A stretch of DNA of 64,000 bases from Mucilaginibacter sp. UR6-11 (GTDB taxonomy: Bacteria > Bacteroidota > Bacteroidia > Sphingobacteriales > Sphingobacteriaceae). A program made the translations under genes and the position numbers. Positions 16,192 through 24,935 of this stretch are shown piece by piece; positions within the stretch are counted from its first letter, which is position 1; every line of letters begins with the position of its first letter. The notes under the pieces are model-generated. The model had not been told where the DNA came from. It saw nothing but the letters and a program-made list of their open reading frames with translations, and searched no databases. Location of the stretch: contig NZ_JAJIWO010000001.1 in assembly GCF_020880695.1 (NCBI RefSeq), forward strand, positions 1,104,141-1,168,140. Reading direction: 5' to 3'.

Positions 16192-19100
16192 TTATTCTTC
16201 TTCCTCATCCCCGGCTATTGCCAGCATATCATCCACCTGCTTAAAATTGCTGCGTACAAAGTGGCACCAATCGCATTCTTTTTTGCCGCAGCCGGTATTA
16301 AAATCATGCGCCAATATCTTTTGGTAAACGTCTTTTATCTGAGCAGTCACGATCTCAATATCTTCCGGACTGATAACGATCTTTTCTTTATGATATTCGC
16401 CTTCGCTTACCGGTTCAACAAAATCAAATATGGTAGTTGTGGCCTCCCATTCGTTGGTACGGTCGTTATCTATCAGGATCTTATAAAACACAGCCTGGCG
16501 CCAGTAATCGCCGCCTTCGGGCTTGTCGTTTGTTGGGCGCAGCAGTTTGTCTTTGGCATTTTTAAGCTTCCCTGTTTTATAGTCGACTATTGTAGCCAGC
16601 TTGCCATCAAACTCAATTTTATCCAGGTTACCTTTAATTGGTACGCCTTCAATCTCGATATTTTTAATGCCGCGCTCGGTAACGGCTACCTTGTTCCATT
16701 GGGTAACATTTTGTTCATAATAAGGCGGCAAAATCTTATCACCATAGTCCATCCGCAGTTTAAATTCCTCTTTGGTGAACGAGTCGCGGTTGCGGTACAT
16801 ATACCACTTAAACTCCTTCATAAACTGCTCGGTAGTCGGGAAATTATCGTCATCATCCTTTAACCATCTAAAGGCCTTATTCAATGCCCAGTGCACCGCC
16901 TGCCCAAATGTAGCCGATGGGCTCTTACCCGATGGTACCCTGATCAGACACTGGAAATAGAACCGCAACGGGCAGTCAAGGTAATTACTCAGGTGAGTTA
17001 CCGATAAGGTATAATTCTGCAATAGCTGGTTAATATAGGTATGATCTATCAGTTCAACTTTAGGCTTATCAGCTTCGCTGAATTGTGTGGTATAGAATTC
17101 AAGCATGGCGCTTTCGGCCACTTTAGGGTGCTCAACCACCATATCGGTTTCGGCCAATATCTCGCCAATGAATTGTGATGATTCCTGATCCTTGCCTTTT
17201 TTATCTTTATTGGCATAAGATATCATCAGGCATTGTTTGGCCCGGGTCAATGCTACATAAAACAACCTGCGTGCTTCTTCTTTCTGCGCGATATCGTCGT
17301 TTGATGCCTGTGTTAGCGTATCCGGATAACTAAACCCATTGTTACGGCCCCTACTGTCCCAGGTCTTTTTATCGCAGCCTATAAAAAACACATGCTCAAA
17401 CTCCTGCCCTTTGGAGCCATGTGCTGTAAAGAAATTTACGCCATTGTCCGAGAAGATAACCTGGTTCAGATCCATACGGATATGGTGCTCCTTCATCGTA
17501 TCGATAGTGGCTAAAAGGTCGGCCAGCTTTATCTCTGGTTTTTTTCGGCTTTCGTCCTTCAGGAAATCAAAGAAATTGGTAAGCACCTGCATATAGGTAC
17601 CCTTGTCTTCCTGCTGCATAATGTAGCGCAGGATGCCTATTTTACCGATAACCTGCTGAAAAAGCTGCTGCATGGTGATGCTCACCGCGTCGCGCAGTAA
17701 TTCATCAATATTATTAAGCAGGTATTTCATTTCGGTATTGGGCGATGGATCAAACAGGCCAGGTTGCGTGGGTATCCTTATCTCATGGATATACCGGCGC
17801 AGCGACGTTTTAGGTGCATTATTAGCCGATGTAACAAAGTTTTCTTTTGATACTGCTATGCTGGCCTTGGCAATCTCGATAGGCGGAATGTTAAAGAAAT
17901 CATAATGCAGGATCTCGAACAGTAATTCATCCCCACTGTACGGCGAATCCAGCTCCATGGCCAGGTATCGTAATATATTAATGATCTTCTCGCCAAACGG
18001 AATGGTCAGGACGTCGATCTTACGGCGGGTGTTAACCGCTATCTTTTGCACATCTAAAAAATGTATCAGGTCCTCTACCTGGTTATGGTTACGGTATATC
18101 ACCGCTATCTCGCCGGGGGGCGTGCCTTGTTCAACCAGGTGCTTAATGCTGGTAGCCACGTCAACCATTTCCTGGTCGGGATTTTCGTATTCGCGGATGA
18201 CAGGTTTAACGATCAGTTCTTCAAACCGAGAATGTGAGGATTTCAGGCTTTTATCCAGTTGTAACTGTTTGGTTAAACGTTCATTGTTATTATTGATAAG
18301 CGCTTTTGATATGTCCAGGATATGCTGATTAGAGCGATAATTATGCTTAAGTACTACGGTTGATAACGTGCTTACATAATCATTTGCGAAATCCAGTATA
18401 TTCTTCATGTTGGCGCCCTGGAACTTGAAAATCGACTGGTCATCATCGCCTACAACAAATACGTTTGGCGTTTCCCAGTAGTTCAGTAAAAATTTAAGCA
18501 GTTCGTTTTGTGATCCGCTGGTATCCTGAAACTCATCCACTAAAATATAATGATAACGCTCCTGGTACCGGCGCAAGATCTCCTCGTTCTCGCGGAAAGC
18601 TTTAAGCACCCAAATGATCATATCATCATAATCATAACGGCCGGCAGCTTTCATCTTGGCATCGTAGCGCTGGTACTCGGCTACGGCAGCCAGCAACTTC
18701 TTCATCATCTCATGCGCCGCATCAATATCTTTTTGTTTGGGGTCGCCAATGGCTATGCCTTTGGCTGCATTTGCCCGTTTGTAGATAAACTCTTCGCGGT
18801 TGGGCAGGTCATCCAGGTATTCGTTGATGGCTTTTTCAATAAACTGCTCGTTCCAGTTCTCGCGCTTCATGGTAGAGAAAAGGCTTTTCAGCCGCGGCAC
18901 ATCATAATAAATATCCCCGGTAAAACGCTTTAATAAATGATCGTTCGGAAAATCATCCACCAACTCCCTGAACAGCATAGCCGACTCCAGATCAGACAGC
19001 GGCTCCAGATTTAGCTTGCCAAAATACTCCAGGTTTTCCTGGATCACCTCGTTACAAAAAGCATGAAAAGTGTAAATATGGATGCGGTAAGCATCGGGCC

Positions 19101-19368
19101 CAATAAACTCAAACAAGCGCTTGCGCATGGCAACCGCGCCCGCATCGGTGTAGGTTAAACATAAAATTTCGCCGGGCAGGGCATCGGTATCGGTTAAGAT
19201 CTTGCCGATACGTGCTGCCAGGATCTGTGTTTTACCCGTACCGGGGCCGGCAATAACCAGTACAGGGCCGTCCATTTTATTTACGGCAGCCAGTTGCTCT
19301 GGGTTTAAGCCGGCTAAGGCTTCCTGAAATTTTTGATTGTATTTATTGGGATTGGATTGCATACTCAT
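16192..19368 (-). CDS. UvrD/PcrA-like superfamily 1 helicase with C-terminal PD-(D/E)XK nuclease domain
   Basis: A 1058-residue ATP-dependent DNA helicase-nuclease. Walker A is AGPGTGKTQ (residues 40-48), Walker B is ILVDEFQDTSGSQ, motif III is GDDDQSIFKFQGA, and motif VI is RRLFYVALTRAKQCLM. From about residue 800 a nuclease domain follows: SNYLDCPLRFYFQC, GQAVHWALNKAF, IVDYKTGK (the D-YKTG metal/catalytic box). A late Cys cluster, TGCGKKECDWCHF, suggests a Fe-S cluster as in AddB/AdnAB. Family role: end resection or repair of breaks. The gene abuts the convergent sigma gene, 9 bases between stops. Confidence 0.9.
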   Translation of the reverse strand: MSMQSNPNKYNQKFQEALAGLNPEQLAAVNKMDGPVLVIAGPGTGKTQILAARIGKILTDTDALPGEILCLTYTDAGAVAMRKRLFEFIGPDAYRIHIYTFHAFCNEVIQENLEYFGKLNLEPLSDLESAMLFRELVDDFPNDHLLKRFTGDIYYDVPRLKSLFSTMKRENWNEQFIEKAINEYLDDLPNREEFIYKRANAAKGIAIGDPKQKDIDAAHEMMKKLLAAVAEYQRYDAKMKAAGRYDYDDMIIWVLKAFRENEEILRRYQERYHYILVDEFQDTSGSQNELLKFLLNYWETPNVFVVGDDDQSIFKFQGANMKNILDFANDYVSTLSTVVLKHNYRSNQHILDISKALINNNNERLTKQLQLDKSLKSSHSRFEELIVKPVIREYENPDQEMVDVATSIKHLVEQGTPPGEIAVIYRNHNQVEDLIHFLDVQKIAVNTRRKIDVLTIPFGEKIINILRYLAMELDSPYSGDELLFEILHYDFFNIPPIEIAKASIAVSKENFVTSANNAPKTSLRRYIHEIRIPTQPGLFDPSPNTEMKYLLNNIDELLRDAVSITMQQLFQQVIGKIGILRYIMQQEDKGTYMQVLTNFFDFLKDESRKKPEIKLADLLATIDTMKEHHIRMDLNQVIFSDNGVNFFTAHGSKGQEFEHVFFIGCDKKTWDSRGRNNGFSYPDTLTQASNDDIAQKEEARRLFYVALTRAKQCLMISYANKDKKGKDQESSQFIGEILAETDMVVEHPKVAESAMLEFYTTQFSEADKPKVELIDHTYINQLLQNYTLSVTHLSNYLDCPLRFYFQCLIRVPSGKSPSATFGQAVHWALNKAFRWLKDDDDNFPTTEQFMKEFKWYMYRNRDSFTKEEFKLRMDYGDKILPPYYEQNVTQWNKVAVTERGIKNIEIEGVPIKGNLDKIEFDGKLATIVDYKTGKLKNAKDKLLRPTNDKPEGGDYWRQAVFYKILIDNDRTNEWEATTTIFDFVEPVSEGEYHKEKIVISPEDIEIVTAQIKDVYQKILAHDFNTGCGKKECDWCHFVRSNFKQVDDMLAIAGDEEEE

Positions 19369-19469
19369 TTAGGTAAAGATAGCAAAGGGTGGACGATTTG
19401 ATTGCACCCTATGTTTAAAGTTTTGCAATATTTAACAAATAAATAAAGCCCTACTAACACCCTCAATTA

Positions 19470-19477
19470 TTATCTTT
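19470..19477 (+). promoter_or_regulatory. Likely -7 box upstream of the 77-residue gene
   Basis: TATCTTTA is one base from TAnnTTTG and ends 19 bases before the ATG at 19497, at a suitable distance for a short leader. Confidence 0.4.
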
Positions 19478-19496
19478 ACCCCCGAGGATTGAGACT

Positions 19497-19730
19497 ATGG
19501 GATTACCGATGAGAATAACTTTTGATGATAAAGACTATATCTATCAGATACTTAATACAAACCTGATAGACAAACACACCACCGAATTGGAAATAATTTT
19601 TAACGGCGAAAAGGTGGAATTGGTGATGGATGATAAAAAAACATGGGTGCAAAAAGATCAAAGCAACTCTATTGACCCGAACTTAGTACAGGCGCTTGGC
19701 CGCTCTGTATCCCTTAGATTAAGAATGTAA
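19497..19730 (+). CDS. Small conserved-looking protein of unknown function
   Basis: A 77-residue protein without signal peptide, membrane segment or cysteines. The composition is balanced and its stop codon abuts the GH3 gene. It has its own likely -7 box. The pattern of alternating charged strands (RITFDDKDYIYQIL, TTELEIIFNGEKVELVMDD) looks like a small beta-rich fold. I do not recognise the family. That it is a real gene is supported by codon use similar to its neighbours, a plausible promoter and clean packing between two genes. Confidence 0.6.
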   Translation: MGLPMRITFDDKDYIYQILNTNLIDKHTTELEIIFNGEKVELVMDDKKTWVQKDQSNSIDPNLVQALGRSVSLRLRM

Positions 19731-21452
19731 TTATAAACCGGTTCCTGTCCCCCCGGGGAAAAACACATTTATGCTTACAGGTAATTTACCTGTAGGCTTT
19801 AGCTGACCGGTAAACACTTTAACCGCCGACCGCTGCAGCTCATCACTCATTTGATAGCATACCAGCAATCCGGTGCTTTTTTCAATTCCGGGTAAACCCG
19901 CCAGCGTATAAGCGTTGGCAAAAACACTTATTACGGTATTGTTATGCGCGGTTAACGCGGCAATAAATTCTTTTACGCCATTACTATAATCGAGTTTGCT
20001 GGCAGGGCGGGTGCGGGTATCATTTATGCTTACATATACCTGGTTGTACTCTTTTAACATCTCCAGCAACCTGTTTAGCTCGGGCACGGGGGTGCTTTTA
20101 TTAACTGTAAACAAATGGCAGTTGGTAGACCATTTTGAAAGTTCTGTCTGGAAGGTGGTATAACGGTCAACACCGATGCTCACAATCGCTGTTTTTTGAA
20201 GTGGATTTAGCCTTACCGCCTCAGGAGTGCCTTTTACCATGGTTACCGAAGCATCGCTTAGCTGCTGGATCAGCAGCCTGGCCGGCTCACGGTTCAAATC
20301 AGCCGACAGGTTTTTCAGCTCAACATCCTTACGGCTGTTAAGGCCCGCCCAATATTTGGCCGCCAATACTTTTTTAACCTTTGCCTCAAATTCCGCTTTC
20401 GATATCAATCCCTTGCGCACTGCCTTTTTTATTTTCGAAATAGCCTTGTCCAAATTTAACGACAACTCAATAATATCGTTTCCCGCTAAAAAAGCCTGCA
20501 ATTCGGCTTCGCCGTCAGGGAAGTATTTGGTTACTGCCTTCATTTCCATGGCATCAGAAACAACCAGTCCCTTAAATCCTAATGAATCTTTTAAAACACC
20601 GGTTACAATTTTTCGGGATAAAGTTGATGGCCGGTTCTTAGCACTGTCTAACGCGGGGATGCTCATGTGGGCAATCATTACTCCGTTAATGCCGGCGGCT
20701 ATGGCCTCTCTGAAAGGATATTCTTCTAATGAATCCAGGCGCTGGCGGGTAAATGGCAATAACGGCAGTTCCAGATGTGAATCAACATTGGTATCGCCAT
20801 GGCCCGGGAAATGCTTTGCAGTAGTTAACAAACCTGCCTCCTGCATCCCTTTGAAGTAAGCTATCCCTTTTTTTGCCACATTATATTTATTATCACCAAA
20901 GCTGCGGTAGTTGATAACCGGGTTATCCGGGTTATTATTCACATCCATATCGGGCGCAAAATTCATTTGCAACCCAAGCCGCTTAAAATCATAAGCCACC
21001 TGCTGCCCCATCCGGTAAACCAATGTATTATCCTGTATAGCGCCCAATGTCATCTGGTACGGATAGGAAAGCGTCGAATCCAACCGCATACCAACTCCCC
21101 ATTCACCGTCCATGGCCACCAACAGTGGCACCCGGGCCAGGTGCTGGTACCGGTTTGTTAAAGCGGCCTGCCTGCCGGGCCCACCCTGAAAAAAAACAAT
21201 GCCGCCAACCTGCTCACTTTCAATAACTTTAGCTACCGAATCTTCAAAAGCCCTGCTTAAATTGGTATGAGCCCTGATAAAGAACAACTGCGCAATTTTT
21301 TGCCTGCGGCTAAGCTTGTTATATACAGAATCTACCCAATGGTTTTGCTGGCCAAGGCTTTGGATATAACTATTTTGCTGGGCCAGGGTATCATTACAAA
21401 TTAAAGTTGACAGGGTAATGGCAGCACAGGTAAAAAACATTTTGATGGTCAT
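19731..21452 (-). CDS. Glycoside hydrolase family 3 beta-N-acetylhexosaminidase-like enzyme
   Basis: A 573-residue secreted enzyme. A signal peptide (residues 1-24, ending TLAQQ) precedes the GH3 catalytic barrel. KHFPGHGD (213-220) with VDSHLELP supplies the His-Asp acid/base dyad of the NagZ-type subgroup, and SDAMEM contains the likely nucleophile Asp300. From about residue 380 a C-terminal GH3 alpha/beta domain follows. The periplasmic Bacteroidota relatives are often fused to a beta-lactamase-like domain near 1000 residues; that domain is absent here. It likely acts on peptidoglycan or chitin-derived GlcNAc glycosides. Confidence 0.88.
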   Translation of the reverse strand: MTIKMFFTCAAITLSTLICNDTLAQQNSYIQSLGQQNHWVDSVYNKLSRRQKIAQLFFIRAHTNLSRAFEDSVAKVIESEQVGGIVFFQGGPGRQAALTNRYQHLARVPLLVAMDGEWGVGMRLDSTLSYPYQMTLGAIQDNTLVYRMGQQVAYDFKRLGLQMNFAPDMDVNNNPDNPVINYRSFGDNKYNVAKKGIAYFKGMQEAGLLTTAKHFPGHGDTNVDSHLELPLLPFTRQRLDSLEEYPFREAIAAGINGVMIAHMSIPALDSAKNRPSTLSRKIVTGVLKDSLGFKGLVVSDAMEMKAVTKYFPDGEAELQAFLAGNDIIELSLNLDKAISKIKKAVRKGLISKAEFEAKVKKVLAAKYWAGLNSRKDVELKNLSADLNREPARLLIQQLSDASVTMVKGTPEAVRLNPLQKTAIVSIGVDRYTTFQTELSKWSTNCHLFTVNKSTPVPELNRLLEMLKEYNQVYVSINDTRTRPASKLDYSNGVKEFIAALTAHNNTVISVFANAYTLAGLPGIEKSTGLLVCYQMSDELQRSAVKVFTGQLKPTGKLPVSINVFFPGGTGTGL

Positions 21453-21532
21453 GGGCCAAAAGTAAATTAAAAACGCAAATTAACTGAAACCCTTTATCAA
21501 CATACCTCGTATACAATGACATACAGCAAAAT

Positions 21533-21592
21533 AAAAGTTAATTATTATTACCGCAAAAGTTACCTTTTACGACAAAAGTTAATTATTATTAC
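21533..21592. repeat. Two 19-bp direct repeats in the promoter region of an outer-membrane protein gene
   Basis: AAAAGTTAATTATTATTAC occurs at 21533-21551 and again at 21574-21592, a 41-bp period (about four helical turns). Between them is a third, partial AAAAGTTA. The second copy ends 36 bases before the ATG at 21629. This could be a binding site for a regulator or a simple AT-rich duplication. Confidence 0.6.
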
Positions 21593-21628
21593 AACTTATT
21601 ATAACTGTTTAATTAGGCGTGTAATAAG

Positions 21629-22261
21629 ATGAGAAAAATTATACTTTTGGCTGTAATACTATTGGGTTCACGGGTTTTAAAAGCTCAAACCTATTTCAAT
21701 GGAGATCGTGCTGGTTATAATAATTTCTACGAAACCAAATTTGGTTTTGAAGCCGACGCAACTATCTCAAACACCACTGATGGCACAAATTTCACTACCG
21801 GTAACCTGGCCGGCTTTAGCCTTGGATTTAATGTTGCCCTGCCGGCCATTGAGCCGATGTCAATAATGCCGGCATTACTTTACGCGCAAAAAGGCTATAC
21901 TGCCAATACCCCGTCGGGCACTTTTTCACAACGCAGCCAGTCTGTTGATATCCCGGTTATGGCTAAGTTTAATACGGGTGGGAGGCTTAAATTCTTTATA
22001 GGCCCGCAGGTTTCCTTTATTTTATCAACAAGCAACAAATTCAGTAACAGTTTCCCGGTAGCCATGCGTAAAAACTATCAGTATTCGGGCACAAACATAC
22101 GTTACCAGGGCGTGGCAGGCGCGGGGTTAGACCTCACCCGCTCAATCAGCATACATGCCCTTTATACATTTGATTTGCAGAGGACCAATAAAAGCGCCAG
22201 CAACTTTGTACCATCATACCGCCAGCAGGCCTTGCTGCTGGGACTGGGTTTCAACCTTTAA
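21629..22261 (+). CDS. PorT-like outer-membrane beta-barrel protein
   Basis: A 210-residue exported protein with a signal peptide (residues 1-19, ending LKAQT). The mature part alternates amphipathic strands and polar loops, with FSLGFNVALPA early, IMPALLYAQKGYT and IPVMAKFNTGGRLKFFIGPQ in the middle, and an end in LLLGLGFNL, as in the Bacteroidota outer-membrane beta-barrel (PF13568-type) group. Its function is not predictable. It stands alone, 176 bases from the divergent GH3 gene, with direct repeats in its upstream region. Confidence 0.82.
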   Translation: MRKIILLAVILLGSRVLKAQTYFNGDRAGYNNFYETKFGFEADATISNTTDGTNFTTGNLAGFSLGFNVALPAIEPMSIMPALLYAQKGYTANTPSGTFSQRSQSVDIPVMAKFNTGGRLKFFIGPQVSFILSTSNKFSNSFPVAMRKNYQYSGTNIRYQGVAGAGLDLTRSISIHALYTFDLQRTNKSASNFVPSYRQQALLLGLGFNL

Positions 22262-22361
22262 TTGGTCTTGTCAATATTTATCCGGCCGCTTATGTCGGCC
22301 CCGTCGGTTTAGCTAACTTCTATATAATATAATTGTGACGAACGTTAACTAAGACAAACTG

Positions 22362-22369
22362 TATATTTG
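22362..22369 (+). promoter_or_regulatory. -7 box just before the acyltransferase start codon
   Basis: TATATTTG fits TAnnTTTG exactly. With a start about 7 bases downstream, the transcript would begin within a few bases of the ATG at 22378, i.e. it would be nearly leaderless. Confidence 0.45.
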
Positions 22370-22377
22370 CAACGTCT

Positions 22378-23448
22378 ATGCAGAATTTAGTTAACGAAGC
22401 GCCGGCTAAGAAGAATTACGAATTTATAGATGCCATCCGTGGTATTGCCATGATGAGCATCGTGGCCGAACACAGCGTTGCTTTTAACTTAACCAACATC
22501 CCGTTTGAGTCGGCAAAATACTGGACGTTTGCTTCGTTGATACAATTTACGAAGTTTGGAACGATCGCTTTCTTTTTATTGGCCGGGTTTCTTATCAGCG
22601 AAAAATTTGCTGATTACTCGCCAGCCCAATATTTGAGGCGCCGCATATCAACCACGTTTGGCCCCTGGGTTTTCTGGACCTTTGTTTATATTCTGGCAGG
22701 GTTAATTACCCTGCGCATCAAAGCGCGCATTTATCATGACGACGAGTTTAATTTAACCAATATCCTTACTCTTATAAAGACTGTTTATCTGTATACCAGT
22801 TACTGGTTCATTATAAACTTCCTGATCAGTATCACCATTTTATTGATATTCAGGCGATACCTATACTCGTGGTATCTTGGCGGCACATTGATGGCATTTA
22901 CGCTGTTTTATGTAATTGACATTCATTACGAGTGGATAGACCCCAGGCATACAACGGCTATTTTAGGTTTTGTTTTCTTTTTATGGATGGGTGCACAGCT
23001 GCGAAAATACTGGCAATCAATAGGGCGACGCATAGAAAAAGTTTCCTTTTTTTCCTTGTTTATGTTGATGTTATTAACGTTTGGATTGTCCCTTTATGAA
23101 ATTACCTGGTTACATGGTAAAAGCATTGATCCGTTTAATACGTTACGCATCAGCAATATTCTTTTTTCGCTCGCTTTCTTCGCGATGTTGCTTAAAATAA
23201 AAAATTTCAAATTCATCAACTATCTTAAACCAAGGCAAACAACTTATGGAATTTACCTGATCCATTATATTTTGCTGGTATTTTTATTCCCCGAAATATT
23301 TATGCATTTGCCTTTCGACATAAACCACCTGGCGTTGCCACTGCTCGTACTATTTAAGATAGTAACATTTGTAGCTTTGTATAGCTTAACGCTTGTTATT
23401 GTGTTGTTTATCGGCGACTCAAAGGCAAAAAAATTGGTTGGCGTTTAA
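22378..23448 (+). CDS. Acyltransferase family 3 membrane protein
   Basis: A 356-residue integral membrane acyltransferase with about ten hydrophobic segments. The family start YEFIDAIRGIAMMSIVAEHS carries the R/H pair (IRG and the catalytic His of AEHS, residues 21-34) that transfers acetyl or other acyl groups. The C-terminal part includes TTYGIYLIHYILLVF, a typical last catalytic-face helix. Members decorate lipopolysaccharide, exopolysaccharide or peptidoglycan. Its position at the start of the glycan cluster fits O-acylation of surface polysaccharide. Confidence 0.9.
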   Translation: MQNLVNEAPAKKNYEFIDAIRGIAMMSIVAEHSVAFNLTNIPFESAKYWTFASLIQFTKFGTIAFFLLAGFLISEKFADYSPAQYLRRRISTTFGPWVFWTFVYILAGLITLRIKARIYHDDEFNLTNILTLIKTVYLYTSYWFIINFLISITILLIFRRYLYSWYLGGTLMAFTLFYVIDIHYEWIDPRHTTAILGFVFFLWMGAQLRKYWQSIGRRIEKVSFFSLFMLMLLTFGLSLYEITWLHGKSIDPFNTLRISNILFSLAFFAMLLKIKNFKFINYLKPRQTTYGIYLIHYILLVFLFPEIFMHLPFDINHLALPLLVLFKIVTFVALYSLTLVIVLFIGDSKAKKLVGV

Positions 23449-23525
23449 TATAAGCGGCCTTTACCTACCAATTAAAGGCAATTAGCTGATAACACCTTAT
23501 CGTTTAAATTTCCTGCATTTATAAA

Positions 23526-23560
23526 AAAGGGGATTAGATTGGAAATGAATCCCCTTTAGT
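23526..23560 (+). terminator. Intrinsic terminator after the acyltransferase gene
   Basis: A 10-bp perfect stem (23526-23535 with 23548-23557, AAAGGGGATT) with a 12-base loop and T-rich tail, 78 bases after the stop codon and 17 bases before the next start. Confidence 0.8.
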
Positions 23561-23576
23561 TTTACTAATATTGTAT

Positions 23577-24557
23577 ATGGATAGGTTAGCTGTTTACCGT
23601 AAACTGAACGATTCTTTTAATAAAACTTATATTTTTACCTTTGGGTCAGAGGGTGGTTTCTATTCCGAATTTAACAATATGATCTTCGGAATGATTTATT
23701 GTTTGAAGTATCAATACCGGTTCGTTTTATATACAGGCAATTCTAAGTTTAATATCAATAAAGGTTGGACTGATTTCTTTGAGCCCTTTTGCGAAGAAAT
23801 TACCTCGTCCTCATTTCATAAAAAATTTAACAGACGCGAAATCGCACCTAAAATCAAACCAAAAAACCGCTTGGTCTGGTGGGCCTACCGTTTATTCAAC
23901 GGTAATACGGCTTTAACCTACGAATTGTTCTCCCGGTTTTATAATGGCGATTTTGAAAAAGAACAATTTGATTTTCCAGAACTGGGATTAAAAGGTAATC
24001 TTAGAGATATTTCACGCGAGTTTGTTAAAATGGTCTATCAGTTCAATTTCGAAACCAAAACTAATATTCAGCCAATTATGGGCAGCGTAAATCTTCCTGT
24101 CGGATACATATCGCTTAACATCAGGCGGGGCGACAAGGATACAGAGTTTAATTTTGTGCCGGTAAGCGTTTACGTAGATAAAGCCAGAGAGCAGTCTGGT
24201 TTGAAAGATATTTTTATCCTGACGGATGACTATACAGTTATCGAAAATTTGCAAAGAGACTACCCATATCTTAATTTTTACACATTGGTAAAAAAAGAGG
24301 AGCGCGGATATGTGCACGCTGATTTTATGAAAGAAAGCCCGCAGAAACGCCAAACAGACCTGGTTAAATTATTTGCTTCGATTCAACTCATGGCTAGCTC
24401 AACATTAGCCGTGGGTACCTACACCACCAATCCTGGTTTGTTTTTGGGAATGTACATGCCTGAAGATAAATTTATCAGTGTACAAAAAAAATCATGGTAT
24501 CAATTTGAGAAGGAAGATGTCAGAACATTTATAGTTAAGCCTTCATCTCAAACTTAA
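23577..24557 (+). CDS. GT23-like (fucosyltransferase-type) glycosyltransferase
   Basis: About 326 residues, cytoplasmic, no membrane segment. GYISLNIRRGDKD (about 176-188) resembles the H-x-R-R-x-D-K donor-phosphate motif of the alpha-1,6-fucosyltransferase NodZ/FUT8 (GT23) superfamily; here it reads N-I-R-R-G-D-K. FILTDDYTVIENL follows, as expected for the GDP-fucose-binding domain, and the C-terminal segment QLMASSTLAVGTYTTNPGLF fits the family's second binding site. The start ATG at 23577 is preferred over an in-frame TTG two codons earlier. GDP-sugar use is inferred from family resemblance; donor and acceptor are unknown. Confidence 0.65.
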   Translation: MDRLAVYRKLNDSFNKTYIFTFGSEGGFYSEFNNMIFGMIYCLKYQYRFVLYTGNSKFNINKGWTDFFEPFCEEITSSSFHKKFNRREIAPKIKPKNRLVWWAYRLFNGNTALTYELFSRFYNGDFEKEQFDFPELGLKGNLRDISREFVKMVYQFNFETKTNIQPIMGSVNLPVGYISLNIRRGDKDTEFNFVPVSVYVDKAREQSGLKDIFILTDDYTVIENLQRDYPYLNFYTLVKKEERGYVHADFMKESPQKRQTDLVKLFASIQLMASSTLAVGTYTTNPGLFLGMYMPEDKFISVQKKSWYQFEKEDVRTFIVKPSSQT

Positions 24558-24697
24558 TTTAGCATATAGTTTTATAATTTATTTCATATCTCTTTTTTGT
24601 ATTAATTCAATCGCTTGCAGTTTATATTCATTTGCAAGTAAACAGCACCAACTGCTCGTTTTAGTTACCTTACCCTTTTATTGATTATAAAAAACTA

Positions 24698-24759
24698 TCA
24701 GACTCGGTATCTAATGCCGATTTAGCTTCATCCAGCAACATAATTGGCGGGTTAGTTAG
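24698..24759 (-). pseudogene. 62-bp duplicated scrap of the MsbA-like ABC transporter gene
   Basis: This 62-bp segment matches 26760-26821 inside the ABC transporter gene at 60 of 62 positions and lies in the same orientation. It encodes the Walker B/D-loop region (PPIMLLDEA-SALDTES). The flanks do not match the gene. It lies in the 378-base stretch 24558-24935, which otherwise holds AT-rich DNA and the hairpin at 24876-24926 but no gene. Confidence 0.85.
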
Positions 24760-24875
24760 CAGTAAAAATCTTTTCATATTGAGAGTGATAGGCTATATTT
24801 ATTATTGGAGGAGCCTTAATGGAAGAATAGCATTAAAGAAACTTATTCATAACAAAGCATAATAGGTATGAAATT

Positions 24876-24926
24876 ATACCTGGTACAATTCAATTACGTT
24901 TAAGTCATTCAAATTGCACCAGGTAT
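24876..24926. terminator. Stem-loop after the lectin gene
   Basis: The 15-base arms 24876-24890 and 24912-24926 pair with one G-T/A-C type mismatch and a 21-base loop. It lies 10 bases beyond the lectin stop codon and is the likely transcript end, although the T-run is weak. Confidence 0.55.
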
Positions 24927-24935
24927 ATAAACCTT

